Source of the DNA: CAMDMI01 sp036759185
GTDB taxonomy: Bacteria; Bacteroidota; Bacteroidia; Cytophagales; Flexibacteraceae
Assembly (NCBI GenBank): GCA_036759185.1
Contig: DAIOVD010000052.1
Span: forward strand, 1-23,869
DNA length: 23,869 bases
Direction of reading: 5' to 3'
A program made the translations under genes and the position numbers. The notes beneath the pieces were generated by a model. The model did no database searches. It worked only from the letters and a program-made list of their open reading frames with translations, and had not been told where the DNA came from. The stretch's first letter is position 1. Each line of letters opens with the position of its first letter. Below are positions 9,001 to 14,494 of this stretch, piece after piece.

Positions 9001-11138
9001 GTTCCGGTGCCGGTTCCTCCAATGGACTGAGCTGAATTGGAACTCAAAATCACGGAACTGCTTGCTCCTGCACTGAACGCAGATACATTATTACTGTTAT
9101 TGGTGAAATTTCCACTAATAGTAAAATCAATTGAGGAAGATACCGCTCCGCTGGCATTGCTAATCGTGAAATTATTAAAGACAGTGGTAGTGGGTGAACC
9201 ACTGATGGACTGTGGTGACGCGGAACCAAATGTAGTGGTTCCGGCTGTTTGGTTGAACTGCCCGTTATTGACAAATCCGCCGTTTACGATAAGATTTGCC
9301 GTTGTAGCATACGTAGTGGGTGGCTGCACCGTAAATGTTTCGTCAACTGTTACGGGTGATGATGCCGTTTTGGTTCCCCCACCGGAAATTGTCAGTTTTT
9401 TGTACGTTGCAGGTGATGCTGGAAGCGTATACGAATTATTACTACTGTATTCAATCGTATTTCCGGCATTGCCAATAAATGTATTCGTCGATATTGTTGG
9501 AAATACAAGTGTGCCGGATGTCGCAGCAAGTTTCAGAGTACCGGACCCGTTCAGAGTGCCAATGCATGTAAGTCCGGCTGAAGTACCCAGATCCAGGGTT
9601 CCTCCGGAGTTAATGTTGATGCTATTGGATGAAAGAGGTGTGTTTACATTGACAGTATTCCCTGTAAGAATCACCACATTGTCAATGTTACGTGGAACCA
9701 TGGATCCGGTCAGGCTGGCTCCGGTTGGATCTGTTGTCCAACTGGCAGCAGTCTCATAATTGCAACCACCATTGCAATTCGTATTGTAACTGTAGAGTGT
9801 GGTCGCGGCCACTGCACTTTTCAGGCCCAGTGTATAATATCCGTTGGAAAGATTGGCATTGGTTACGGTAAATGAAACTCTTCCCGGAACGCTCACATCC
9901 GGAGAACCCGAAATTGTCGCCATCGAATAATTTGTGGCTCCGGTAGATGACCTGTACAAAAGCACATAATCACTCGCTGTTCCGGAAACCCTTGTCAGTC
10001 CTGCCTGTGTGTAATCAAAACCGATGGTGACATCTGCAGAGCCTGTTTTCTCAATCCGGTATTCCCTTGCCCAATGCGATGTAACATTTGCTGCGATAAC
10101 AGAAGAATTGGCTAGAAAAGAACCTGCTGATGCACTATGTGTTGTTCCGTCATGCCCAGCAAAGATATATTCACCTGCAGCATCCAATGTTGAAGAAGAT
10201 TCTGTAAGCAACAATGCGCCTCCATTACTGGTGCTGTGCTTAACGGATCCATCGGTGGTTCCGATCCCGATCAGATCAAAGGTGGAGGTTGTATTTGCAT
10301 AATAATCACCTGTTGTGAGAGCTAATCCATATTTTGCCCCTAGATAATTTTCAACAACCACCCGTTGTGCAGCATTGATTCCGGTGCTGAACAGAACAAC
10401 TTCGGCAATATCTCCGTTGAACCAGCCTGCAGACCCACCGTTGATAGAGCCCAGCCGGCAGGATGTAAAACCAACTGCTGAACTGGTTCCAGTCTGCAAA
10501 ACCCCGATCTGGGTTCCCTGAATATAAGCCTGCAACTGCCGGTTCGAGGAGCCGTCCAGAGTTCCAAGAACCGAGACGACTGATCCGGAGTTGGATGTTG
10601 TCATGCCGGTTTTATACGGATTCTGGTTCCAGAATTCTACACTGTTGTTATTGGCCCCATCCGAGAAAAATCGAAAAACATCCCCGCTGTATGGCCTGCT
10701 ATCAAACAATCCTCTTGGGTTTGTAGTGTTCCGGGTAACAGCAAAAAAGCTCATTGGTAGTGCATTGCTGTTGTCGAGGCGGTTCCCAAACAGCATTTCT
10801 GTACTGCTGCCATTGAAGCGGATTACCGGTAATCCGTTTAGCACATTGGTGTAGTATGTTGGTTTGTTTGCAGCTGTTGACTGCATGGCATACGAGCCAT
10901 TCGAAGATTGATCATTCCATTGATAAACCAATTCAGAGTTGGAGGCAGAGGTAGAGCCAGCGTCATTGAAAACTCCGGCATCTGCTTTCAGCCACAGCTT
11001 ATTACGTGGTTGTCCACCACTTCCGGTTGCGTTACCAACACCACCAGGACCTGTTTGTCCGTATGTTGCTCCGATCAATGCAACGCTTGCAAGGGCGGGC
11101 AAACTGAGACGAATGAAAATCTGATACATGTTTACCAT
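1..11138 (-). CDS. Giant secreted repeat protein (adhesin-like), C-terminus beyond left edge
   Basis: At least about 3,712 codons; the frame is unchanged at both ends and at every stretch translated, and I saw no stop in it. The start is fixed by an in-frame TGA at 11157-11159, leaving ATG 11136-11138 or the ATG three codons later. Residues 1-28 form a signal peptide (hydrophobic core, ending ATYGQ). Residues about 45-270 look like a LamG/concanavalin domain (KLWLKADAGV, WNDQSSNG, NGLPVIRFNG, closing YLGAKYGLAL), followed by a beta-sandwich with HWAREYRIEKTG. Residues about 470-2950 hold tandem units of about 335 residues plus beta-helix segments. Residues about 3300-3490 look Fn3/Ig-like, about 3498-3675 is an NGDFSAGNSGF-type domain, and the edge begins another module (DWFNKDNWG). 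Such architecture in Bacteroidota normally means type IX secretion and surface attachment; the sorting domain is not visible, so that is inferred. Strong in the reading frame, moderate in function. Confidence 0.9.
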   Translation of the reverse strand, partial: MVNMYQIFIRLSLPALASVALIGATYGQTGPGGVGNATGSGGQPRNKLWLKADAGVFNDAGSTSASNSELVYQWNDQSSNGSYAMQSTAANKPTYYTNVLNGLPVIRFNGSSTEMLFGNRLDNSNALPMSFFAVTRNTTNPRGLFDSRPYSGDVFRFFSDGANNNSVEFWNQNPYKTGMTTSNSGSVVSVLGTLDGSSNRQLQAYIQGTQIGVLQTGTSSAVGFTSCRLGSINGGSAGWFNGDIAEVVLFSTGINAAQRVVVENYLGAKYGLALTTGDYYANTTSTFDLIGIGTTDGSVKHSTSNGGALLLTESSSTLDAAGEYIFAGHDGTTHSASAGSFLANSSVIAANVTSHWAREYRIEKTGSADVTIGFDYTQAGLTRVSGTASDYVLLYRSSTGATNYSMATISGSPDVSVPGRVSFTVTNANLSNGYYTLGLKSAVAATTLYSYNTNCNGGCNYETAASWTTDPTGASLTGSMVPRNIDNVVILTGNTVNVNTPLSSNSININSGGTLDLGTSAGLTCIGTLNGSGTLKLAATSGTLVFPTISTNTFIGNAGNTIEYSSNNSYTLPASPATYKKLTISGGGTKTASSPVTVDETFTVQPPTTYATTANLIVNGGFVNNGQFNQTAGTTTFGSASPQSISGSPTTTVFNNFTISNASGAVSSSIDFTISGNFTNNSNNVSAFSAGASSSVILSSNSAQSIGGTGTGTISFYTLTTSGSGTKTINRSFTSSNHLNILSGSTLQFPAGGTAYTLTLKDLTVGGNFNMAAPGSATTHAVSIGGNVSLGNSSVLNMVNSTNVGNITFTKTGAQSISGGTPTTVDLNNITINSTSQTTLSNFNLNVRGNLTVNGMLDLGSRTANRAVAGGTLSIAAAGTLKIGGTNAFPTNYSTNTLTSGSTVEYNGGIQNISTFTYSNLTISGSANKSLAGSTTVNSVLTLNGAILVLGTNNLVLPVGSSIAGTGSSTNYILASSSGQVRRYFDAAGSITIPFGTGSVYTPFALNITSATFTGLAGSRYIGIQCVGTVAPSVLDPTYAISKYWATTSTNINNANGSISATYDISEATPIAEPIFGNAYYNGSSWTTGATSTVVARVISFTLSSSTLIGNWTAGPSVAFVRGIFYSLANGDFETPATWSLTGYAGSPSTIPPTLGSQIQIGNSRTVTVTAGTKNLSWLIVNSGSTLDLGTAIGITLDSLKGSGTIKITASGGTAVFPTVTSAKNTFITTAGSTVEYYGVADYNLPASPVSYRRLAVTGSGSTKLILASTTVNESLVLNSGFLSLGNLNLDLGVSATVTGTPSASAMVLTNGTGSLRKYFDALGSFSWPVGTTGVYTPSTITLSLGTIFVGGAGSRFISLRAVAGVAPNQLDATYSLAKYWATSSTNLTTVSASLSFTYDNSERNVTAEPMYTNAYWDGVSWSTSGTVTNPTVSYTRTLVGNLTGNWTAGPSVAFSAGNFYSIASGNFETPSTWSLIGYAGAATLIAPTNYSTVHIGNNRTVTVTAGSKTLTNSTVNVGNGSAGTLDIGTYSGISIGTLAGSGTIRITASEAATAVFPTVTTNTFVTTAGSTVEYYGSTNYNLPAAPAAYRILRISGTGQTKSTSALLRINQTLNLGGGLLSIGSNNLDIAVGATVTGTPSSTNMILANSTGLVRKYFNANGSFTYPFGTTGVYTPAAITFTATTFTAPAGSRFIAMRPVATVAPNQLDASYSLTKYWDVSSFNISGTINASFTFTYSTTERNATTEPIYVGGSYNAGWTTTGTVNIPSSQVSFTGMTSLTRTFTAGPSVAFTRGQFYSIADANFESGSTWSLSGYAGAATVIPPTLGSQINIGNGKTVTVTAGTKNLSWLIVNSGSILNLSTYTGISLDSLKGAGTIKISSSGASAVFPTIATPAKNTFITTAGSTVEYDGLATFNLPSSITSYRNLAITGSGYTKSLQAATTVNESLILNSGLLSLGVYNLDLAVAATVSGSPSVSTMILANSTGLVRKYFDANGSFTFPFGTTAAYTPATINFTATTFTAPVGSRYVAMRPVASVAPSQLDASYSLTKYWDVSSFNIGGTINASLSFTYDVSERNATAEPVYVGSTYNGSWANSGTVTIPSQLISFTGMTSLTRTFTAGPAGAFLPGSYYSRATGPYETGSTWSTTSYLGAASVIPPTNGSDVYVGNGFTVTAATGTKTIKVLQIDATSTLDIQTTTGYTVTTFNGAGTLKLASGTFPTVTTNNFITTAGNTVEYSGSGNYSLPASISTYRNLTFSGTGTKTLQANTTVNTTLTLNAGIVDIAGYNLILPVGSSLAGNPPSSSNMIRISGAGVVRRHFDVTNSSFNFPVGTGSVYTPFNLTFTGATLGGVAGSRYVDVKAVSSTAPSQLDATYSITKHWVVSATNFSNVTGSITATYASSEANATPGVEAIYGSAKYIGGVWTTGATSTVVARVITFPLAGATIIGNYTAGPNVGFLPGTFYSFATGNYETSGTWSLTGFGGPVSPIPPTTGSNIQIGNNRVVTATSGGKTVPTVTIDGLPNPGTLDLQTYNAFTFTTLNGSGVLKLASGTFPTVTTNNFITTAGNTIEYSGSGNYNLPSAITTYRNLTFSGTGTKTLQANTTVNTTLTLNSGIVDIAGYNLVLPVGSSLAGNPPSSSNMIRTSGAGVVRRHFDVTNSSFNFPVGTGTVYTPFNLTFTGATLGGVAGTRYVNVKAVNTLAPSQLDNSYSITKHWVVSGNNFSNVTGTITATYDASEANATPGVEAIYGSAKYISSAWTTGATSTVVARVISFPLSAATIAGNYTAGPNVGFLPGTFYSFATGNYETAGTWSLAGYVGPVSPIPPTIGSSIQVGNNRIVTATSGSKTVPNVTIDGSPNPGTLDLQAFNGFTFTTLTGSGTLKLASGTFPTVSTNDLVTTPGSTIEYYGSTTYSLPASPLAYRNLTITGSGHTKTLAGNTTVNENLVLNSGTLETGPNNLTVTGSTTLAGALTDTDDGGTNTFTGNLTINSTGSISTSNNSPFTFGGNITNNGTLSKTGTGAVTFNGGTQTIDGSNPITMTGSTTIGTGTTVQNSNNGFVLSNISIGQNGRLRQQYSSFPTSYTGSNDGAMIQTGFEVLSTSNNAGNAISSTSGDDIIFTSAGSGSVYGSRTIALAPAASAQVVQFNMSTTSSSATSAAATMIIGSGFSNNATVHTATARLQVNLSATTGEFTLTHPDGVSTTSATLSGTQTITWVVNTSGSSITYTNPNGRGSNTLATGKADVWAGNTRFAAGLNVQTPAQVMNNLKFVFNTGSGTIGVTDLRVNPVGIINASALAQTCYQVTPYDGDSILVSFTTPGTVTTSTHFNSGNTYTAQLSNSSGSFNNPTTLGTLTTSALSGTIDGFIPANLASGTGYRVRVVSNNPIVSSVDNGTNFTINQFRIAPAASQVLTTAGTGTLLTATGLNVTSYQWGYYTILGGPITDLTGKTSSTYTPYGPDFPGAGTYSLVCRMVTSGGCGTNYSNYVAIFINCPITANLVVNGDFSAGNSGFTSQYNYVVDIDTLQNEMWPEQTYAVVDNPNDVHTNFCNLNTPALRSPDSGGNMLVGNAATSGSLNLWTQNITVTPNTDYVLTFNAVSLAGAESSLLFGIYTGCYRTGADVSVPFETVNCVWNKYSFQFNSGNNTTIPLSIVNISAQAAGNDIAIDDINVYACASVSSPPFSVANAPYWRGISNDWFNKDNWGTTCSLPTC
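2030..2696 (-). repeat. Truncated last unit running into a QTIDG beta-helix segment
   Basis: From 2696 down to about 2270 the protein repeats the first half of the unit (PPTIGSSIQVGNNR, GSGTLKLASGTFPTVSTND, STIEYYGS, YRNLTITGSG, VNENLVLNSG). The second half (VRRYFD...SQLD...KHW) is then missing and is replaced by TGNLTINSTGS, NGTLSKTGTG and a TQTIDGSNP core near 2036-2062. The array thus ends in a half-unit joined to the same kind of QxI-G beta-helix segment seen at its N-terminal end. Confidence 0.65.
2697..7718 (-). repeat. Tandem array of five ~1,005-bp coding repeat units
   Basis: Using the codons for the ...YExxxTWS landmark as register, units run 6714-7718 (335 codons), 5703-6713 (337), 4698-5702 (335), 3702-4697 (332) and 2697-3701 (335), given from the protein N-terminus onward. 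Each unit encodes in order PPTxGS and IGNxxxVT, a GSGTLKL-type beta-rich stretch, a FPTVTTNxFITTAGxTVEY stretch, YRxLxxxGxGxTK, VNxxLxLNxG, VRRYFD or VRKYFD, an FPxGTxxVYTP segment, SRYxxxxxV, PSQLDxxYSxTKYW, and a closing segment ending AGPxxxFxxGxFYSxAxGxxE. All boundaries lie at the same codon phase, so unit gain or loss keeps the frame. Most units have diverged in DNA while keeping length and motif order. Confidence 0.88.
3096..4290 (-). repeat. Near-identical stretch shared by two adjacent units
   Basis: Bases 3096-3285 and 4101-4290 align without gaps at an offset of exactly 1,005. In two 60-base blocks compared by eye I count 57 and 52 identities, and the following stretches (about 3345-3510 and 4350-4515) are also close. 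The other units are clearly more diverged from these two. This pattern fits a recent duplication or gene conversion between the two neighbouring units. Confidence 0.75.
7719..9734 (-). repeat. Expanded first unit: half-unit, QSISG-type segments, then a full unit
   Basis: The distance between landmarks here is 2,016 bp (672 codons), twice the usual unit. Reading N to C, it contains a half-unit (GTLNGSGTLKL, FPTISTNTF, NTIEYSS, YKKLTISGGGTK), then short beta-helix-like segments each carrying a QSI(S/G)G core (near 9199-9221, 9017-9040 and 8683-8706), then the FPT/STVEYNG half again and the complete second half (VRRYFD, SVLDPTYAISKYW). It therefore equals a half-unit plus an insert plus a full unit. 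Whether the insert arose by insertion or by recombination with another repeat protein cannot be told from this sequence. Confidence 0.7.
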
Positions 11139-11183
11139 AAGAAATAGAGTCTGTCGTCATTGGCCAGGTCCTGTGTTGTCATT

Positions 11184-11204
11184 GTACATGCATATGGGAT
11201 GTAC
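11184..11204. promoter_or_regulatory. Inverted repeat upstream of the giant gene
   Basis: GTACAT (11184-11189) and ATGTAC (11199-11204) form a perfect 6-bp inverted repeat with a 9-base spacer, about 46 bases before the start codon of the giant gene. It could be an operator half-site pair or a 5'-leader hairpin. The arms are short enough that chance is possible. I could not find a convincing TAnnTTTG promoter for the giant gene on the minus strand nearby. Confidence 0.3.
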
Positions 11205-11910
11205 GATGCTTCCAGGGAACAGTTCAGAAAATCAATGCTTCAGGAAAGAAGTATGGATTTTCAGGAGGGCTGTACCAGCCTGATTTTTGTCAATACAAAA
11301 GAATGATTTCATCACTCTGTTTTCTGCACTTATAGAAACCTCCGTTTACATGTGTAAGATTCTAATTGAGTTAGGTTCTGTTTCTCATGTGTTTATTTTC
11401 AAAGGAACCCAACAGGATTTATGAGCAAGATCATGATTTGAAAGCTACGAGGCCCGACAGTGCTTGCAGTGTGGCAAAATGCGGGTTTTAGTTTTGTCAG
11501 GTCTTAATTCACAGTGCTGAGTATGATGGGATTTTGTTTGGAACTAAATGATGTAAATCCTCGCTTGTAGAGTTTTATTGTGGAGAGTATGGTGAAGTCA
11601 TTGATGACTCTGTTTCCCTGAGATGGTCAGTTTTCGGTGATTATCATTTCGTAGGCCGTAAGGGAATGAAAAATGTTTGTCGTTGATCCAAAGGAGATAG
11701 AGGCATTTTTTTTACACGATGAAGTTTTGCCTGAGAACAACTGATGATTGATGGAGGTAAATGCGATTCAGTTTGAGAGAGAAATTCCATGCATCCTACT
11801 TATTGAGTTCGATTCAATTTGCAGTATCACTTCAAATTTTCCGTATTAACGTGAGATAGGAGGGTCTACTGATTCAGACAATGAAATCATACCCATCAGC
11901 ATCTTTGATC

Positions 11911-11931
11911 AAGTTGTGATAATAACAACTT
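11911..11931. other. 7-bp inverted repeat in the intergenic region
   Basis: AAGTTGT (11911-11917) and ACAACTT (11925-11931) are perfect complements around a 7-base AT-rich loop, followed by a few T residues. It might be a weak terminator-like hairpin or a binding site. The stem is AT-rich and weak, and no transcript ending here is evident. Confidence 0.25.
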
Positions 11932-12195
11932 TTCTGCCATAATAGCCGGGAATTTTTGAGACAAGTGCCTCATTTTTCTTATATGGTTGATATCAGCGTG
12001 TTTGCGGTGGCGTAGACAGTACATTCTGATGCGGGCATTTCTGACCTGTGAATATTACCTTCAGCTTAGAGGTTGTCGTAAAATAGATGCCTGATTGGTT
12101 GCAATAGTAGAAGTAGATTTGACGCAGGTATATCAGATTTTGCAAAGACAATCAGGCGATTCATGAAGATTTTTATTTCGTTCTGGTGAATAGAT

Positions 12196-12225
12196 TTTGG
12201 TGATTCCATATTCTTACTACATTTG
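12196..12225 (+). promoter_or_regulatory. Bacteroidota-type promoter of the HTH regulator gene
   Basis: TTTG at 12196-12199 and TACATTTG at 12218-12225 match the -33 (TTTG) and -7 (TAnnTTTG) elements of the primary sigma factor in Bacteroidota, with an 18-base spacer inside the usual range. Transcription would begin around 12232 and leave a leader of about 20 bases before the ATG at 12254. This also supports that ATG over the upstream in-frame GTG at 12197, which lies within the promoter. Confidence 0.62.
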
Positions 12226-12253
12226 CAACTCTGAAAAACAAACATCTGTAACA

Positions 12254-12598
12254 ATGTTAAAAATCAATGTTCGTAAAGTGATGGAGGCAAGAGGAATCTT
12301 CACTCCATACAAATTCATGGTAAAGAACGGTTTCACTCCGACAACTGCCACCAAAATTTCTAATGGAGATGTTGAGTATCTTCGTCTTGAGTACATCGAG
12401 AGACTTTGTGGATTGCTGAATTGCCTTCCTAATGACCTTTTCGAGTGGACTCCAAACGATCGTAAAGAAGACTCACCAACACATCCTCTTCAGGCGATTC
12501 GTAAGAATGAAAATTCTCTCAATCTTCCTGAGATCCTGAAAGGTTTGCCAATGGACAAACTACGTCAGGTAGAAGAAATGCTGAAAAGCATGAAATAG
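12254..12598 (+). CDS. Small Cro/C1-type helix-turn-helix regulator
   Basis: Encodes 114 residues from ATG 12254 (MLKINVRKVMEARG). Residues about 17-60 read as a five-helix Cro/C1-type DNA-binding domain: YKFMVKNGFTPTTATKISNG contains the turn and recognition helix, followed by LEYIERLCGLLNCLPNDLFEW, the pattern typical of short HTH_26-like regulators in this phylum. A linker (residues about 66-88) leads to a C-terminal amphipathic helix, LPMDKLRQVEEMLKSMK, possibly for dimerisation. It has its own promoter and terminator, so it is probably a single-gene transcript. Its target is unknown; the divergent giant gene is the only physical candidate, and the gap to it is about 1.1 kb. An extended start at GTG 12197 is unlikely because it overlaps the promoter. 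Confidence 0.85.
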   Translation: MLKINVRKVMEARGIFTPYKFMVKNGFTPTTATKISNGDVEYLRLEYIERLCGLLNCLPNDLFEWTPNDRKEDSPTHPLQAIRKNENSLNLPEILKGLPMDKLRQVEEMLKSMK

Positions 12599-12613
12599 TC
12601 AACCTGACTGTTG

Positions 12614-12649
12614 AATAAAGGCCGCCCAAAAGGTGGCCTTTATTTTTTT
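12614..12649 (+). terminator. Rho-independent terminator after the HTH regulator
   Basis: AATAAAGGCC (12614-12623) pairs perfectly with GGCCTTTATT (12635-12644). The stem continues with G-T, C-G and C-G pairs around a 5-base loop, giving 13 bp in all, and is followed by T residues to 12649. It lies 16 bases after the regulator stop codon and between two convergent genes. On the minus strand the hairpin is followed by only a weak T run, so it serves the plus-strand gene best. Confidence 0.87.
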
Positions 12650-12745
12650 GCGCCAACCTGACTGGAGTTTCGTCAATGTCTGGTTTTCAGCGAAGAAATT
12701 GAGGTGATGCTTGTTGAACGGTTGGTTTTTACCCGCAATCAATCT

Positions 12746-13972
12746 CTACATTCTGGCCATTTTGAATAGTGCAAGATCTTTGTGGCGCATGTTCAGCATC
12801 CGGGCAATGTTCTTATTCGTCAGGGAACCTTTAAAACAGTAAACCCCTTTCATAAACCAGTCTTTTGTGAAAATAAGATCTTCCATTCCTCCGAGTTCAG
12901 CTCCACGGATGAGCATAGGAGTTAGAATGTTGCTCAGGGCAGTTGTGGCAGTATGGGCAACCCTGGACGCTATGTTGGGTACACAATAATGAATCACATC
13001 ATATTTTTTGAAAACCGGTTCGGTATGTGTCGTCATTCTTGATGTTTCAAAGCAGCCACCCTGGTCAATGCTCACATCGATGATGATGGAATCCGATTTC
13101 ATTGTCGACACCATTTCTTCCGTTACCACACAAGGTGTTAAACCATCTTCCGCACGGATGGCACCAATCACCACATCAGCCCGTTTCAGTGCATCACTTA
13201 AGTTGGCATAGTCAATTGTCGACGTAAATAACATATTGCCCAGCCTCTGCTTCATTCTCCTGAGCTTATACAGATGGTTGTCAAATACCTTAACTTCAGC
13301 ACCCAATCCCAGTGCGGTTCGTGCCGCATATTCTCCTACAGTTCCGGCACCAATAATGACAATTTTTGTTGGCGGAACACCTGTTACACCTCCCATGATG
13401 ATGCCCCGTCCGTTGTTCCGACTGTTGAGATACTCAGCTGCGATCAGTAGGACCGTGTTACCGGCGATTTCACTCATCGCCCGAACGATTGGCATAGAAC
13501 CGACCACGTCTTCAATCATTTCAAATGCGACGGCCGTAATCTTCTTTTTGTTCACCGCTGTGAAATAATCGCCTTTCAGTTGTGAAAGTTGCAAAGCCGA
13601 AATCAAAGTACTGCCTGGTTCGATCATCTCGATTTCTTCCAGACTTGGAGGTGTTACTTTTAATATAACATCCCCGCTTTTGTACAGCTCTTCCGGACTG
13701 TAACATATTTTGGCTCCGGCCTCACTATACAGATTGTCTTTGAACTTGGCGCCTGTTCCGGCACCAGCTTCTATGCAGACTTCATGTCCATTGTTTATCA
13801 GAAGAGCAGTGGCCTCCGGAGTAAGGCACAGCCTGTTTTCCTGCATTTGAATTTCCCTGGGCACGCAAATGGAAAATCCCTTTCGTTTGGTTTGCACCTC
13901 CAGGAGTTGTTCTTTTGGTAGAAGTGCCTCCGATGTCAGGGCTTTTACTTCAGACGAAATTTCAATTTTCAT
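12746..13972 (-). CDS. ald: Alanine dehydrogenase / transhydrogenase-alpha family protein
   Basis: The 408-residue protein matches the AlaDH/PNT family along its length, which normally catalyses NAD-dependent interconversion of alanine and pyruvate plus ammonium. Seen: PREIQMQENRLCLTPEA (residues 38-54, with the substrate Arg equivalent at R47), VILKVTPP (K105, equivalent of the substrate Lys), MSEIAG (166-171), the Rossmann loop GAGTVG (208-213) with acidic D231 ending beta-2, and IDQGGCFE (302-309, D303). The usual catalytic His in LHLA is Gln here (SALQLSQ, Q128). It also has about 30 extra N-terminal residues and a C-terminal extension of about 40. The start overlaps the end of tsaE by 11 bases, indicating co-transcription. 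The family is certain, alanine dehydrogenase activity less so because of the His change. Confidence 0.88.
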   Translation of the reverse strand: MKIEISSEVKALTSEALLPKEQLLEVQTKRKGFSICVPREIQMQENRLCLTPEATALLINNGHEVCIEAGAGTGAKFKDNLYSEAGAKICYSPEELYKSGDVILKVTPPSLEEIEMIEPGSTLISALQLSQLKGDYFTAVNKKKITAVAFEMIEDVVGSMPIVRAMSEIAGNTVLLIAAEYLNSRNNGRGIIMGGVTGVPPTKIVIIGAGTVGEYAARTALGLGAEVKVFDNHLYKLRRMKQRLGNMLFTSTIDYANLSDALKRADVVIGAIRAEDGLTPCVVTEEMVSTMKSDSIIIDVSIDQGGCFETSRMTTHTEPVFKKYDVIHYCVPNIASRVAHTATTALSNILTPMLIRGAELGGMEDLIFTKDWFMKGVYCFKGSLTNKNIARMLNMRHKDLALFKMARM

Positions 13973-14387
13973 GAACCAGGACGGTAATTCTTCGTTTTAC
14001 AGGATCTACGTATTCCAATGTGACGGACAAGTAGGAAACAGCTGGGATATAACCCACGGCAGAAGCCCATTCGATCAGACAAAAATAGCCGCTTTCTTCG
14101 ATTTCAAACATGCCGATTTCATAAAGTTCATCAAACTGCTGTAATCGGTACAAATCAAGGTGGTAAATCTTGCCCCCTAAAGTCGTTTTATATTCGTTCA
14201 CAAGAGAAAAAGTGGGGCTTGTTACTTCTTCCTGAACACCCGAATGTTTTGTAATCTCCTGAACCAATGTGGTTTTTCCAGCACCCAGATTGCCTTCTAA
14301 TAGCCATATCCGGTATTTGCTAAATTCTGAAATCAATTGAGCTGCAATTTCAGATGTTTCTTCCAGTTGGTACTCCAGTTGGTGCAT
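13962..14387 (-). CDS. tsaE: TsaE, tRNA threonylcarbamoyladenosine biosynthesis ATPase
   Basis: The 141-residue length is normal for TsaE, the small P-loop ATPase that works with TsaB and TsaD in transferring threonylcarbamoyl to A37 of ANN-decoding tRNAs in the cytoplasm. Visible motifs are the Walker A GNLGAGKTTL (residues 32-41), the family signature TSPTFSLVNEY (56-66), YHLDLYRL (75-82), and IEW (105-107), the conserved Glu-Trp before the last strand. It is first in the pair with ald, whose start lies inside its last codons. The pairing of tsaE with an alanine dehydrogenase-like gene recurs in this phylum as far as I recall; no functional link is apparent. Confidence 0.95.
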   Translation of the reverse strand: MHQLEYQLEETSEIAAQLISEFSKYRIWLLEGNLGAGKTTLVQEITKHSGVQEEVTSPTFSLVNEYKTTLGGKIYHLDLYRLQQFDELYEIGMFEIEESGYFCLIEWASAVGYIPAVSYLSVTLEYVDPVKRRITVLVHEN

Positions 14388-14440
14388 GTATAAAGATTCT
14401 GAAAGGTTTGTTCAGGAATGAATGTGATTCAATAGACCGT

Positions 14441-14467
14441 AAAAAACAGAAGTCCGAAGAATTCGAC
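14441..14467 (-). terminator. Possible weak terminator after the DUF4159 gene
   Basis: On the minus strand, GTCGAA and TTCGGAC form a short stem with one bulged base around a 3-base loop, followed after a few bases by six T residues (A run at 14441-14446 on the plus strand). It sits about 30 bases past the DUF4159 stop codon and about 55 bases before tsaE. The stem is short, so read-through into tsaE is quite possible. Confidence 0.3.
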
Positions 14468-14494
14468 AAATGAGCAGGGTCATCAATCATTAAG

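Larger units (their letters stand above)
11139..12195. other. About 1.06 kb intergenic region with no supportable gene
   Basis: No reading frame here has recognisable protein content, and stops are frequent in all frames. It separates the divergently transcribed giant gene and the HTH regulator gene. Visible structure is limited to small inverted repeats: GTACAT/ATGTAC at 11184-11204, the near-palindrome GTCATTGATGAC at 11597-11608, and AAGTTGT/ACAACTT at 11911-11931 (7-bp arms, 7-base loop). The length is well above what two divergent promoters need, so a small RNA or a decayed gene is possible, but nothing in the sequence proves either. Confidence 0.6.

Noticed and set aside
9037..9759. Long plus-strand open frame of 240 codons within the repeat region
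   Set aside because: It is antisense to the giant gene, whose minus-strand product has coherent domains and motifs. The plus-strand translation is a Val/Pro/Leu-rich sequence with no recognisable motifs, and similar frames recur in the other repeat units as a by-product of the coding sequence.
1..11138. The 1-kb periodicity as a CRISPR array or mobile-element repeat
   Set aside because: Units are far too long for CRISPR, lack terminal inverted repeats, stay in one reading frame and encode a regular protein module.
12197..12253. GTG start extending the HTH regulator by 19 residues
   Set aside because: The extension overlaps the well-formed promoter, and its residues do not resemble the start of such regulators; ATG 12254 begins directly before the domain.
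13008..13568. Plus-strand frames opposite the alanine dehydrogenase-family gene
   Set aside because: The minus-strand frame matches a known family over its full length; the opposite frames have no family features.
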